Shown: one piece after another, positions 1 to 10,925 of the stretch
Numbering within the stretch: position 1 is the stretch's first letter
Layout of the letters: each line of letters starts with the position of its first letter
Source of the DNA: Knufia peltigerae
Lineage: Eukaryota; Ascomycota; Eurotiomycetes; Chaetothyriales; Trichomeriaceae
DNA length: 64,000 nucleotides
NCBI GenBank assembly: GCA_030247855.1
Contig: JAPDRN010000031.1
Coordinates: forward strand, 124,001-188,000
Direction of reading: 5' to 3'
The notes under the pieces: model-generated
The model's input: the letters and a program-made list of their open reading frames with translations, nothing else
The model's database searches: none
Told to the model about the DNA's origin: nothing
Position numbers and translations under genes: made by a program

Positions 1-2
1 AA

Positions 3-1291
3 TTTATCCGTGCCACGAACAAGGCCATGCAGGAGAACAAATGGCTCGTGGCAGTCCAATTAGCGGCCGCTGGGACTGGGCTCGTTCCGAATCATATTGC
101 CTTGGGTGTTTCAATAGCGGTGCAGTTCGTCGCGGGCGCAATAGCCCAGGCCGAGGCCAAATGGAGGTAATGTAACGATCTTTGCTTGCCCTTCGACCTA
201 TGCGACATCAACCGGTGATGTGTGCCTACCTATATGCTGTACTGACCGAGCCATGACTGGCGCGTACAACAGAACGAACTCTTTCTTGGACCGCATCAAC
301 AACGAATTCTTTCGGCCCCGAGGTCTCTTCTGCTTGCTCATGTCTTACAACCCGATCGCGCTGGAAAAGAAGGATGCTCCAGATGAAGTCGACGCTGTGT
401 CCAAGGCGGTCTCGACCTCACCCAAGCCAGCATTCGCGAGCCGTGCCAAGAGGAACCTTCGAAACCCGGTGGCCGCCACCGTTGAAGGGGAAGAAAACCT
501 CCCTGCCGTCACAGCTCCGCTGGTCTATCTGGACAAGACCAACACCGACGAGTCTCGTTCGGGAGGAAATCCGGGGGAGAAACAAAAGATAGGTGACCGA
601 CTGAACAAATACTTTGACAAAAGAGCTCAAGCACGATATGTGAGTGGTGTACTTGATAACCAGTCTTTTCCTGAGAACGTGACGCTGACTGACGCAAACG
701 TTGACACAAGGCCAAAGAAAGCAACGGGGATATCCTTTCTAACCCCGAACCTGCCAAGTTTAAAAATCGATACCTCGACCCGACCTCCGCGGCCAGCAAT
801 GGGGGTCTTTTGGGTTTGGTGTCGGGAGGGAAACTCACTCGGGATCCGGAAAAGGCAAAGCAAAGTATGCAAGCACGGTTTGAGTCTCAAGAGAAAGCCA
901 TCCGAGAACAACAGTCGACCGTGATGGCGCGCCTTCAGCAACAGTTGCAAGCCATGAACCTTTCGCCCGAACAACAACAGCAATACACCAAGCAGTACCA
1001 AGATATGTATGACCTACAACTGCAGCAGATTCAACAACAGTCGGACTTGGTTGCCAAGGGAAACCTGCAGCGTCGTATTGTCAAGGTATGTTGCCCATCC
1101 CGTCCATTGTAATGCCCTTTTCCGATGGGACATGATTTTTCACTGACGGTGCCCTTGTTCAGGACGTTCTCTACTTGATGATTGTCGACATGCCTTCGGA
1201 TGAAGAGATGGAGGTCGCTCGAAGCCAATTGAAGACTTCTGGTCACACTCGAGCGACGGACGGTATGAACTTTGCCACTGTTGGAGTATGA
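3..1291 (+). CDS. Conserved fungal hypothetical protein (5' partial)
   Basis: The start lies outside the window. I read four exons: 3-166, 273-639, 711-1085 and 1163-1291, giving 344 residues. Donors are GTAATG, GTGAGT and GTATGT; the second intron has a GCTGAC branch site. The visible N-terminus has a Gly/Ala-rich hydrophobic stretch (residues 15-50) that could contact a membrane, followed by a conserved-looking block NSFLDRINNEFFRPRG, a low-complexity middle, KYFDKRAQARY, a GGLLGLVSGGKL segment and a Gln-rich coiled stretch ending in YLMIVDMPSDEEME. I believe similar unnamed proteins exist in many filamentous ascomycetes, from memory only; I know no function. The frame change between the long ORFs is explained by introns, so I do not call it broken. 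Confidence 0.72.
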
Positions 1292-2902
1292 GTACTAGAC
1301 AGTCAGGGTATCCTTGAAGGTATATTTAGGGAATGAACCATATGAATATGAATATGCTACAAATGTCAAAGACTACTTTCACAGGGCTGTGGGGGTGATT
1401 GTGTTTGTCCTGCAAATGGCAGCTACGGATACTACATCCATGTCTGTGTGTGTGGTTGTTTTATGATCTACGAGTCCACGTTCCGTCTTGGGATGATTAC
1501 CATCGCCCATGGAACGGTGAACTCCACGAATTGTGATCTTCAGTGTTAAGCTCATCTATTTTAACACCAAGAGTACGAGTACGGAGTATTTTGTGCAGTA
1601 AGTATTGTGGGTTTCGGGGTACCATCAGCACGAGGGCCCGAATCTGTGTATGTCCTTATTCCCCTCCATCCACCACAAGTATCGAACTTCCCGTAATTTT
1701 CTCCATATTCAAGTCGATCATTTTCTACTCGGATCGTCCACCCTCTCAATATTTCTCGCACCAAAAGTCGGCTGCGCGAGTACAAGTTTGCCTCGGTCTT
1801 ATGGCTTTGTTCGTGACGCTTACTGACGATCAATTCAATATTATCCGCTCCGTGATGTTACGGTCACAAGTTCCCCTTTCACACAGACTGAACGGCAATG
1901 ACGTCTGAAGTTGAGAATTGTCCAATCATCAACCTGCATGACCTTCTGTAAGTGGAAAAAGTGCCACTGACGTACATCCGCCTCTTCCCTCCACTCGTCC
2001 CTTTTTCTTAACGAATTCTTAACTTCCTAACCATCTTGAAACAGCTACCACGAGTACATCGTCATGGGCGCACATAACACATAGCTGACCAGCATTGTAG
2101 ATACATACCTGATCCAACAGAATATATGTTTACGCACGAGGTAACGATTACTCGTAGCTATGGTCTACTCGCTACAACAAAACCAAAACCAAAACCCTCG
2201 AAAGAAGTAGATCTACTCGTAGTTTCAGTCACTTTTCTTATTCACTATTACAAGTAGGTATAAAAGAAATGCTCCCAGCGTCAGCCAAGATAAAACGGTC
2301 TGTTTTTCGTTTTGTATTGATTGGATGAACATTGTTTTTTATCTTTCTGATGCATCGCCCCATTGCAACCTTGAGTGGGAACCCCCCCTCCCAAGTAACT
2401 GCCAACATCGTACTCGGTACTTGTTCGTTCTCGTAAAGATTTCGCATGTTCCCTGATCATCGACATTTTCCCTTTCCCACTATGGGAGGTCCCTTAACTC
2501 TCACTCTCGGAATGAGGACTTTTCGGTATCTAGAATAAAAGATGGGGCAAGGGGAGGGGAGAGGGAGGGGGGGGGGAAAACCAATGTTGCCCGCCTCAAG
2601 GTCGATGTCATCAGATGGGAAACCAATAAGCCACTATAGTAGTCGTAGATGGAATATAACGTGGCGGGATGTCCAAGATATTTATTTTTTTTGCCTACGG
2701 AGTAGTAGAAGTCGGATACAAAGTATTTGATTAAAACATCCATCAATCTCCATCTCCATCTTTTCATCTCCCTCTCACCTCCATCATTTTTTCTGTTTTG
2801 TTTCAGCCTCTTCTGCTACCCACCTACGAGCAACCTTTCAACTCATAAACCTTTTGTCTTTTACTCCATACTTTGTATTCTTTGAGAGGCTATTCTGGAA
2901 AA
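1292..2902. other. Long intergenic region, promoter side of the aquaglyceroporin
   Basis: No convincing gene in 1.6 kb. It holds AAAACC repeats near 2178-2196, a purine run with ten consecutive Gs near 2540-2580, two copies of TACGGAGTA (1580, 2696) and a CT-rich leader just before the start codon at 2903. Such a long upstream region fits a stress-regulated channel gene, but that is inference. Confidence 0.6.
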
Positions 2903-4305
2903 ATGTCAAAACTCGAACAAGACAAGGATACCTTTATCCCCGCCCCTCCACCGATCCACACACAAGAATCATCATCGTCCCATTCGGACCAAGCGACGTT
3001 TACACACCGCGAGCACGAAAATAACCAACAACAACGGCACATACTACAACAACCACAACACCGACAACGTAATCCCATGGACCCCAACCCGAACCCGTAC
3101 CCTTACCACGCCGAACACGGACCTCCCATCGACAACGCCCTCAAGTACGCCGAGGCCGAGGAGGATTATCAACACCACAAGACTCTGTGGTGGTCGCGAG
3201 TTCGACACCACCTGCGTGACCCCTTTGCCGAATTCCTCGGGACTTTTATAATGATCCTGTTCGGTGACGGATCCGTGGCTCAAGTCACGCTCTCCGCGAA
3301 CCCCAACCTACCAAAGAGTAGTCAGAACAAGGGTGACTATCAAAGTATTTCATGGGGGTGAGTTTTGTTAATTTCTTTTGGCTTCTTCACCTCGCTACCC
3401 CCTCTCATTCTACATTTCTACAACAAACAAACTGACACCTTTTTCTTTCCTTCGTGTGTAGTTGGGGTATAGGTGTGATGTTGGGGGTCTATGTCGCAGG
3501 TTGCGCCGGAGGTCACCTGAACCCCGCCATAACCATGGTCAACTGTATCTACCGAGGGTTCCCTTGGTGGAAGTTTCCCATATACGCCTGCGCCCAGGTG
3601 GCGGGTTGTTTCTGCGGTGCGGCCGTCATCTACGGGAACTACAAGTCGGCCATCGACGCCTACGAAGGTGGTGCCTCCATCCGTACGGTCCCGGGTTACA
3701 GTGACACGGCGACCGCCGGGGTCTTTTGTACCTACCCCCAACCCTTCCTCACCAAAACCGGACAGTTCTTTTCCGAGATCGTCTCGAGCACCGTCTTGGT
3801 CTTTGTCATTTTCGCCGTCAAGGACGACGCCAATCTGGGAGCGGGCAATCTGGTCCCCCTCGCGCTGTTTTTCCTGATTTTTGGAATCGGTGCAACCCTG
3901 GGTTGGGAAACGGGTTATGCGATCAATCTCGCTCGAGACTTTGGTCCTAGATTGTTCACCTACTTTGTCGGTTATGGACATGAGGTTTGGAGTGCTGGAG
4001 GTTATTATTTTTGGGTACGTTTTCTGCTTTCTTTCGTTCCTTCTCCCTCTCCCTCTCTCTCGCTGTGCCATTGATTTTTCTCATCCCTACGATAACCCCT
4101 ACTTTTCTCAGCTAACCGAGATGCAAAGATTCCAATGATCGCTCCATTCATAGGTTGCACTTTTGGTGGGTTCCTATACGACGCCTTCATTTACACGGGT
4201 GAATCACCAATCAACACCCCGTGGATGGGACTGAAAAGACTTGTCCACCCATCCAAAAAGGGAATCAAGGAAGCCTTTTACGGTCGTCCTGAGAAGGAAG
4301 TTTGA
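2903..4305 (+). CDS. Aquaglyceroporin, Fps1-like (MIP family)
   Basis: Three exons (2903-3357, 3462-4014, 4129-4305) encode 394 residues. The first 110 or so residues are a polar His/Gln/Pro-rich cytosolic extension; the channel begins around the segment RDPFAEFLGTF. The first pore box is GGHLNPAITM and the second is GYAINLARDFGPRL, so the usual NPA of loop E is NLA while the Asp that marks glycerol-type channels is kept. The NLA substitution is also known from yeast Fps1, which releases glycerol during osmotic adaptation. Six membrane spans are visible, the last in exon 3 (APFIGCTFGGFLYDAF). The start at 2903 is the first in-frame ATG. Glycerol transport is a family inference; other small polyols are possible. 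Transcription converges on the WDR70 gene downstream. Confidence 0.9.
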
Positions 4306-4676
4306 GGTATTTCTTCTTGCGTTGCCAATTCTTGACACAGATGGGTTTTTTTTTCCTTTGGCGGCGTTGGAACATTTTGTGATGTTTCTTGTACGAATAC
4401 GAAACGTGTCACAGCCCTGAAATCGGTCCAGGCTTTGTTGTATTTTGAAACAAGAAAAGAAGCTTCGTGTTTATTTGGCAAGCGATTGCTGTTGGTGTCT
4501 TGTACATCGTATCTGTATCCATATACTGTCGTTGCAATTGTTGGGCCATTTAGAATTGTATCGGACGTACAGACGAGTGTCAATCTTGTTGTGGCGAGAG
4601 CCGGCATATCGGAGCCGAGCTAGGGTGACAGGACCGGCGATAATAGATATCTTACCTAGAGTAGTCACATTAAATA
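4306..4676. other. Convergent intergenic spacer
   Basis: 371 bases between two convergent stop codons; AT-richer 3' flanks, no gene seen. Confidence 0.6.
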
Positions 4677-6386
4677 TCATGTCTTTTGTTTCTTCTTTTT
4701 CCTTTCATCTTCATCCTCGTCGTCATCATCACTGAGATCGGCGTAGATGGTCTTTGGCTGCGTCTTGCCCCAGGCTTTGGTGAACATCGGGTCGTTCTGG
4801 GCCTTGTCGGCGTACTTGAGCAGGGCCTCCCGGGGGTCCTCCTCCCTCATGGAGCTCAGGGGGATCCTCTCCTTGATGTGCTTCTCGTCCGGCTGGCCCC
4901 GCGAGAAGGGGGTCGACGCCGGCACGTGGGGCCTCCGGGGGTCCCTGGACTTGCCGGACGCCGTGAGGCCGATGGTGGGGTGCCGCGACGAGAACGTGCT
5001 GCCCTGGATGGCTTCACCGCTCGTGCCCGGGTTGACGATGGCGTCGCCGGAGATGCCCTGCGACATGTCGGTGGTGAGGCTGGGGTCGTCGTCGACGTGG
5101 CGACGTTTGGGCGGCTTGGACATGACCATGACGGCTCCCTTGTTGGAGATCTTGGGGTTGAAGAGGACGTGCGTCTCGGCGTTGGCGCTTCCCGTGACGA
5201 TCTGGTTGAGCTTGTCGTGCCACAAGACACTGATCAACGGCGAACCCGGCGTGACGGCCGTAACGAGTTCGGGTTTGAGCGTGGCGGGGTTCAAGATGTA
5301 GAGATCTCCAGACTCGGAACCGGTGACGATTGAAGACGAACTGGGCGCGAACATGATGTTGGAGGTCGGGTATTGGCTGGACGTGGATGCGTGAGTCGCG
5401 GTGTTGACGGGTTGCTTGAATTTCCTCGTGTCCCACAGTTTGACGGTGTCGTCGCCGCCCCGGGTCACGACGAGTCTCCCGTCGGCGCTGATGTCGATGC
5501 CGCTCGTCCAGGTGTTGCTCGTGTGAGCCTGGCCGATCTCAGCGCTCGGTCTGTGGTAGGGGCCTTCGCCCCCCCACATCGACAGCGAGCCGTCCAGGGC
5601 CGCCGCGACGAGGAGGCTGTTTTTACCCTCGACCTGACTGCCCCAGGCCACGGCCGTCATTCGACTCCGACCCGCCGCTCCCGCCAGCTTCGACTTGTGC
5701 ACAATCACGTCCCTCTGCTTGTTGCGCACGTTGACGTCCCAGATCCGGATGGTGCTGTCGGTGCCGGCCGTGACGAAGAGGTCGGGCAGAAAAGGGTGCC
5801 AAGTGCCGCTGGTGATCTCGCTGACGTGGCCCCTGGTCATGTTCATGTCGCGCAGGTACATGTCGCCTTTGACAAACTCTGTGATTGTTTCGCCGTCTCT
5901 CGACAGGATCTTGGCCTGTGTCGTCGCCGAAACGACGAGGACCTGACCGGGCGAGTTTGGGTTGAATTTCGCGGTGTGGACCGGGTGCGTCTCTGAATTG
6001 GCTGACGTCTTCGTGGCGGTAGGATCGACGGACTTGAACGCCCGTAGTGTGTTTGGAGTCATGGAGGCGAAATCGTGCAGTTTGATCGTGCAATCCGTAG
6101 AACCTGTGATCATGCGGGACCCAGAAGGGTCTACCGTGATGGTAGTGACTGGACGGTCGTGCGTTTTGAAGACAATTTCATGAGAGATGGGATATTCATC
6201 TTCGTCGTCGTCAGAGTCGTCGGAGTCGTCTGAATCGGAATCACTCCCTGCTTTTGAGCGGGCTTTGGCTTCTTGTGCCTCTGGCACTTTACGTCGAGCT
6301 TGTTCCAACTGAGCCTGAGCATCGAAGCCTCCCGCTCCGCCTCCGAAGGAACTGGGAAGAAAATCGCGTAGACCGTCTTCGTCCAT
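4677..6386 (-). CDS. WD40 protein, WDR70 homologue
   Basis: Single-exon gene of 569 residues. The N-terminus (LRDFLPSSFGGG) is followed by a long acidic Ser/Asp tract around residues 48-63, then WD40 repeats from about residue 68 to 420 with clear units such as GSTDCTIKLHDF, AGTDSTIRIWDV and RGGDDTVKLWDT. After the propeller comes MVMSKPPKRRHVDDDPSL and a basic/acidic tail ending in KKKKQKT. This order matches the WDR70/gastrulation-defective-1 family, nuclear proteins linked in fission yeast and human cells to histone H2B ubiquitination and DNA-break processing. The start is the first ATG of the frame. GC content is high in the body. Family assignment is firm; the role here is inferred. Confidence 0.86.
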   Translation of the reverse strand: MDEDGLRDFLPSSFGGGAGGFDAQAQLEQARRKVPEAQEAKARSKAGSDSDSDDSDDSDDDEDEYPISHEIVFKTHDRPVTTITVDPSGSRMITGSTDCTIKLHDFASMTPNTLRAFKSVDPTATKTSANSETHPVHTAKFNPNSPGQVLVVSATTQAKILSRDGETITEFVKGDMYLRDMNMTRGHVSEITSGTWHPFLPDLFVTAGTDSTIRIWDVNVRNKQRDVIVHKSKLAGAAGRSRMTAVAWGSQVEGKNSLLVAAALDGSLSMWGGEGPYHRPSAEIGQAHTSNTWTSGIDISADGRLVVTRGGDDTVKLWDTRKFKQPVNTATHASTSSQYPTSNIMFAPSSSSIVTGSESGDLYILNPATLKPELVTAVTPGSPLISVLWHDKLNQIVTGSANAETHVLFNPKISNKGAVMVMSKPPKRRHVDDDPSLTTDMSQGISGDAIVNPGTSGEAIQGSTFSSRHPTIGLTASGKSRDPRRPHVPASTPFSRGQPDEKHIKERIPLSSMREEDPREALLKYADKAQNDPMFTKAWGKTQPKTIYADLSDDDDEDEDERKKKKQKT

Positions 6387-7165
6387 GATGTGCGTTCAAC
6401 AATCGACTTGACACTCGACCAGGCTGAACGGTGCGAATTGATCAAAGTCGATTTCGTCTCATGCCAGATCTGTTCTAGTGATGTGGTGATGGTGTTGAAA
6501 GTTTAGAAACCTAGTCTAGTGTCCTAGAACGCCACCGAAGGATCTTGTTTGACTATTATTGCACGCGATACTGCTAATGGGCATTCTATGATGAGTATCT
6601 CGATATCATCGTTGCCTTGAGTCAGTGGTATTGAAATTTCGATATCGGAAATCGGACATCGATCTTGGCAACATCCGAAGATTTCCCGAGCCGGTCATCC
6701 TACAACTACATGACTACGAACACATGTGCAACTGATGAATTCATTACAGCATTCCTTTACAAGTCTGTCAATGACATTGACGATATATCTCGATTTAAAA
6801 GAACCAAGTTATGTATAATTTAACTTTCGGAAAGTCCTACATAACATCGGATCCGATATATGCTCAGTTTGTGCCCTCCGTACTGAAGTTCGTATCTCCG
6901 CGATCAATCTGCGTGCCGAGGACGGGTCCGGCAAAGACATTTCTCTAGCCGAGTTCATACGGGTATACAATGCCCGCGACTAACCGTTCTCCGAACGGAG
7001 TACAAAGTAATTCGTACTTTTGCAGCAGTTTGTCATCTGTAATAGCAAGTGACTGAGGACTGATTCTTCTGAAGAATCTCGGTGAAGCCTCTCCCACGGG
7101 ACCTAGCTCCAGACTTATATACCATACAGATATAACCACATACGGCATTCTGTGGTCCTTTCATC
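6387..7165. other. Divergent intergenic region
   Basis: 779 bases between the WDR70 gene and the alpha/beta hydrolase, both reading outward. AT-rich, with a TATATA-like stretch near 7115, about 50 bases before the hydrolase ATG. No gene seen. Confidence 0.55.
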
Positions 7166-8194
7166 ATGGGCACCCTTAATGACCTGTCGATCGAGACCGG
7201 CAAGTTTGGCGCGGCAGCCATCTCGGACAAGACCAATGCCTTCAACGAAATGCTCATGGAGATCATGGCGGGTGGTCCGAAGTGGTATGAAGTCGGGGCG
7301 GAAAAATATCGCCAGATGCGCGCGGCGGGCGAGACACCTCTCCCAAAGGCCGTCTATCTGGACTCGGCAGAAGAGGTCGCCGTCCCGTCGCGCGACGCCG
7401 GGCGCGACGTCCCATGTCGAATCTTTCGCCCGCAGAATGGCAACCCCATCCGTTCGGTCTTCCTCCACATCCACGGTGGGGGGTGGGTTCTGCAGGACGA
7501 AAAGTCTCAGGACCCGATGCTCCAGGACATCGCCAACAGGACCGGCGTGCTCGTCCTGTCCGTCGGCTACCGCCTCGCGCCCGAGCACCCGTTCCCCGCA
7601 GGACCCGACGACTGCTACGACGTCGCCGAGTGGCTGGTCGACAACGCGACGTCAAAGTTCGGCGTGCCCATGGGCTTCGTCGGCGGTGAATCGGCGGGGG
7701 GCCACCTGAGTATGCTGGTCGCGCTGCACCTGCTGCAACATTCCGTGCCTCGATACGCGGATTTCCGATTCAAAGGCCTCTTGCTGCATTTCGGCTGTTA
7801 CTCCCTGGTATGGACGCCTCGGGTCTATCACTTCCAAAAGCCTCGCGTCCTCGTGCTCGATCGAGATTTGATGGAAGCGTTCCGCGATGCCTTCCTCCCA
7901 GGCATGTCTGACGCCGACAAAATGCACCCTTCCGTCAGTCCCCTCTACGCCGACCTCGAGTCTCTACAGGGTAAACTTCCGGCGGCACTGTACACCTGTG
8001 GGACGGAAGACTGTCTACTGGATGACACGATGTTCATGAGCAGCAAATGGCTGATGGCCGGCGGAGAAGCCCTTGTCAAGATCATCCCTGGCGCACCACA
8101 TGGGTATATCATGTTTCCAAAGACCGCAGAGGGGAGTGGTGCAGATGAAGGCCTAGATGCTGTAGAGCAATTTGTACTGTCCAAGCTCAACTGA
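7166..8194 (+). CDS. Alpha/beta hydrolase, HSL-type esterase/lipase
   Basis: Intronless, 342 residues. It carries the oxyanion motif HIHGGGWVL (about residue 110), the nucleophile elbow GGESAGG (about 175), a late acidic residue in CGTEDCLLDD and the catalytic His in PGAPHGYI near residue 314, so the Ser-Asp-His triad looks complete. This is the hormone-sensitive-lipase/alpha-beta hydrolase-3 family, which cleaves esters of varied substrates. No signal peptide, so probably cytosolic. It stands alone between two core genes, so context gives no substrate. The body is noticeably GC-rich compared with its AT-rich upstream flank. The ATG at 7166 is preceded by a good purine context. Confidence 0.88.
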   Translation: MGTLNDLSIETGKFGAAAISDKTNAFNEMLMEIMAGGPKWYEVGAEKYRQMRAAGETPLPKAVYLDSAEEVAVPSRDAGRDVPCRIFRPQNGNPIRSVFLHIHGGGWVLQDEKSQDPMLQDIANRTGVLVLSVGYRLAPEHPFPAGPDDCYDVAEWLVDNATSKFGVPMGFVGGESAGGHLSMLVALHLLQHSVPRYADFRFKGLLLHFGCYSLVWTPRVYHFQKPRVLVLDRDLMEAFRDAFLPGMSDADKMHPSVSPLYADLESLQGKLPAALYTCGTEDCLLDDTMFMSSKWLMAGGEALVKIIPGAPHGYIMFPKTAEGSGADEGLDAVEQFVLSKLN

Positions 8195-8445
8195 GCATCG
8201 AATGCCAATGATAAACTTGAACAACGAGATACCTTGAGGATCGCGTGAGATTGGAAAGCTCTCAAGACCGCAGGAAGATGAATTGATCGATTGAAAGGAT
8301 TTGCTGGGCTCCTGCTAGCACAAAGTCTGACAGTAACCGATCTTGGGCTTTTTCCTTTTTTTTGGCTCCAAGTTGCCCCGTATAACAGTAAAAGAATCCC
8401 GCGAGTTATACAAACACAATTTTTAAAGGCAGCTCCGTCTTTCGT

Positions 8446-9894
8446 TTACTCAATCATGTCAATGTCATCCCCATGCGGTTGTGCAACTGTAGCATCTCCG
8501 CTGCCATTCTGTCCTGGCGCAGTGCCGGCCGTCGTCCAATAGTCGTCCATCTCCGCGTCAAGTTCTTCAGCTGTCTTCCGTGGTCGACCATTGCTCGTCT
8601 TGTGCCCATCTGCATCTCTGGCAGCACGCTCTCGTCGTTCACCCGGTCTTCGGCCTCCACGATGGCTTGAACTTCTGCTATCACGTCCCGGAATGTAACG
8701 ATCAATGTTCTCGGGAGCTGGCTTTGTCACGTCACTCCTTCGATCCCTAGGTCCTCCTCTCCCGGCTCCGCGGCGAGCTGCTCGGTCCTCTTGAACATCA
8801 CCCACAGGACTCTCACTACGTCTGCGGTTTCGACCTCCCGGGGCTTCGATTCTGTCAAACAGGCTCTTCGGATTCTCCACCCGATCGAAAGGATTGTCCC
8901 GTCGTGGAAGCGGTAGAAGAGTGAGTCGAATAGGCTGTCCTTTCGCGTTGGCGCCATCAAAGTCACGAATGGCGGCTCTAGCGTCTGCGACATGTTCGTA
9001 AGTGACAAAAGCCACTCCTTCGGAACGTCCAGCTCGGTCGTAGCGAAGCCGAGCGTCTATGACCGGGGCTATGCGCGTGAATAGGTCCTGACATGGTCAG
9101 CAATTTTTTGTGAACAGCGTCTGCAGACATACATAGATATCATCCTCGGTCAGATCGTAGTGCAGATTGTCAACTCGAAGTTTAGCCGGAGGTGGTGGTT
9201 TTCTAGACAATCAGCTCAGGCCAACGCAATCAATCAACAGGCTTACTGGTCGGGCTCGGGCGATCGGTCTCGTCGGCGGTCTCTGCGTTCTTTAGAGCGA
9301 TCATGGCCCGCATAGCCTGCGTTCTTGATCAGTTCCCATCATCTCATACAACAACCAACACTGATTCTCACTGTCAGGCTCGTCATCATATCGATCGTGA
9401 ACCCAGTCACTGCTTCAATTAATATTCTGCCAGGCCCGCTGATTGGAATATCCGTACTTGTCTAGGTTCGTTCGGTCATCTCTTGTGGACTGTGGATGAG
9501 GAATATCTGGTTAGCTGTGTGACAAAATATTTTGGCTCGTAACCCGTCGTGAAAGTCGGAAGTCGAAGTGTCACTTTGAGAGTGATCCGAATTGATGCGG
9601 TGATCAATCATTACGACGACGAAATAGGAGGACGTTTATGGGAGAGGAGAGGAGAGTCGGACCTAGAGCATCATGGTCAATAAATAGTGCGCAACGGTTT
9701 CCAAGTATTTTGCACCTTTCTGACTCCATCGCGAGGATAGTTGAAGTCTCTGCGACGGGACGGTGGAGGAGCCCTACGACCACCGCGATTTTCTCGTCTC
9801 TTCATGAAGTTAGCAACATTAGAAGTAAGAGTTCACTGGATTTCTGCCTTCATACTTGACGCTCTGCAATCGTATCGTCCAAACTGCGATCCAT
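8446..9894 (-). CDS. RRM mRNA-export adaptor, Yra1/ALYREF-like
   Basis: Seven exons by my reading: 9856-9894, 9716-9799, 9458-9489, 9372-9412, 9247-9316, 9133-9202 and 8446-9087, 325 residues. Order: N-terminal MDRSLDDTIAE helix, basic RGG-like stretch, Arg/Asp-rich spacer, one RRM (RNP2 LRVDNL, RNP1 GRSEGVAFVTY), an Arg/Gly/Ser-rich region, and the C-terminal AEELDAEMDDYW box. Both ends match the UAP56/Sub2-binding motifs of REF-type export factors, which couple splicing and transcription to nuclear export. Three introns are only 44-45 nt. The donor of the 226-nt second intron (GTGCAA) is weak, and the 45-nt third intron is inferred from frame and the restored reading LDNSDWVHDRYDD. Confidence 0.82.
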
Positions 9895-10747
9895 GGTGAG
9901 ACTGGTTAAAACGCTTGGTGTGAATATCGGTCTTTGATATTTTATGTGCCAACAAGGAAAATAATGTGGTGGTAGAACGATGTCGCACGTGTAGCTGGAA
10001 CAAAGGTATGGAGTACGTCGCAACAGTGTGATTTAATTCACGTCGTTGGGAGATTCGCCGTGTGACAGCGACGAGTTCGCAGTCTTGAAGACTTTGACTA
10101 AAGCGGCAGCAATGTGAATGCGACGTGACGTGTATTTACTCCGTACCCAGCAAAGAACTTAAGATACTTCGTATTAACTCTACGTGCTTCAGAATATGTC
10201 TACATACTTATACCTCTCTTAACAATACCCAGTGCCTTCGATATATCTACCTAGGTAGTTTGAGCATAATACTTTGAATGCCCATTTGAAACGTTTTTCG
10301 TCATTCGTGGTCGCATTCCGTCAATCTTTGACCTTCACTTCGTACTCAGTACCCCATGCTCATTTTGTTGGATTCCGGATGTACTCCCCTTCAAGTCTTA
10401 TCTGCTTAATCCAAGTACGCTGCGAAGGCTGGAGTCGTGATTGCAGTCTAAAATCACCCGACCGCCAGTATTCATGCCCTCTTGCACGTTTTCGACTCGG
10501 GCCTGCAAGGAGACGCCTCGGAGAAACAATTGGTTGATGTTGGGAGTGAGGCCACTAAGTTCTCGAACAGCAACTGAGACCATTTTCTCCGCATGGTCTC
10601 TCTCGAGGTCAGGGAACTGCAGTAATCTCAGAGAAGGGATTCTGGATGGAGACCAAGGCTTCTGGGAGAGTCCAAGATACCATCCCTGAGGCATATAGCC
10701 CGCTGCGATCGTGATAACCTCAGGGTGACTCAATACCTGGGATATTG
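9895..10747. other. Intergenic region, nothing assigned
   Basis: Roughly 850 bases. One open frame on the minus strand (10398-10766) runs on from the HET relic but resembles nothing I know. A TACTCCGTA copy lies at 10137. Confidence 0.45.
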
Positions 10748-10925
10748 CAAAAAATAGACAGATCATCTGACCGTCGGATTATCTCTTGAAGTCTGATGAA
10801 GGCCTTGTCCCCTTCACCGTAAAGAAGTGGCATGTTGACATCGAAGATCCCCAATTAGGCAGCAAGCAATGTCCTCAACCCGAGTACTCTCTCTTCGAGA
10901 TGCCCACGACATACTTCGAGCTACT
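10748..10925 (-). pseudogene. HET-domain C-terminal fragment, frameshifted
   Basis: On the minus strand one frame reads MSWASRRESTRVEDIACC and, after a one-base shift at a run of four Gs (plus positions 10849-10852), the other frame reads GIFDVNMPLLYGEGDKAFI followed by RLQEIIRRSDDLSIF. Together these match the conserved C-terminal part of the fungal HET (heterokaryon incompatibility) domain, where an Arg-Glu-Thr-Thr-Arg-x-Glu-Asp segment precedes GIFDVNMPLLYGEG. Upstream in frame there is a stop within about 30 codons, and downstream the frame stops soon after. No N-terminal HET half is attached. I take it as a decayed gene piece. A sequencing error in the G run would not restore a full gene. 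Confidence 0.75.

Noticed and set aside
220..924. Reading the first gene as a single frame from 220 to 924
   Set aside because: Introns at 167-272 and 640-710 explain the frame changes and remove the non-protein-like ends.
10398..10766. 122-codon frame continuing past the HET fragment
   Set aside because: Not in the frame of the conserved HET end, no ATG context and no recognisable sequence; may be residual coding DNA but unsupported.
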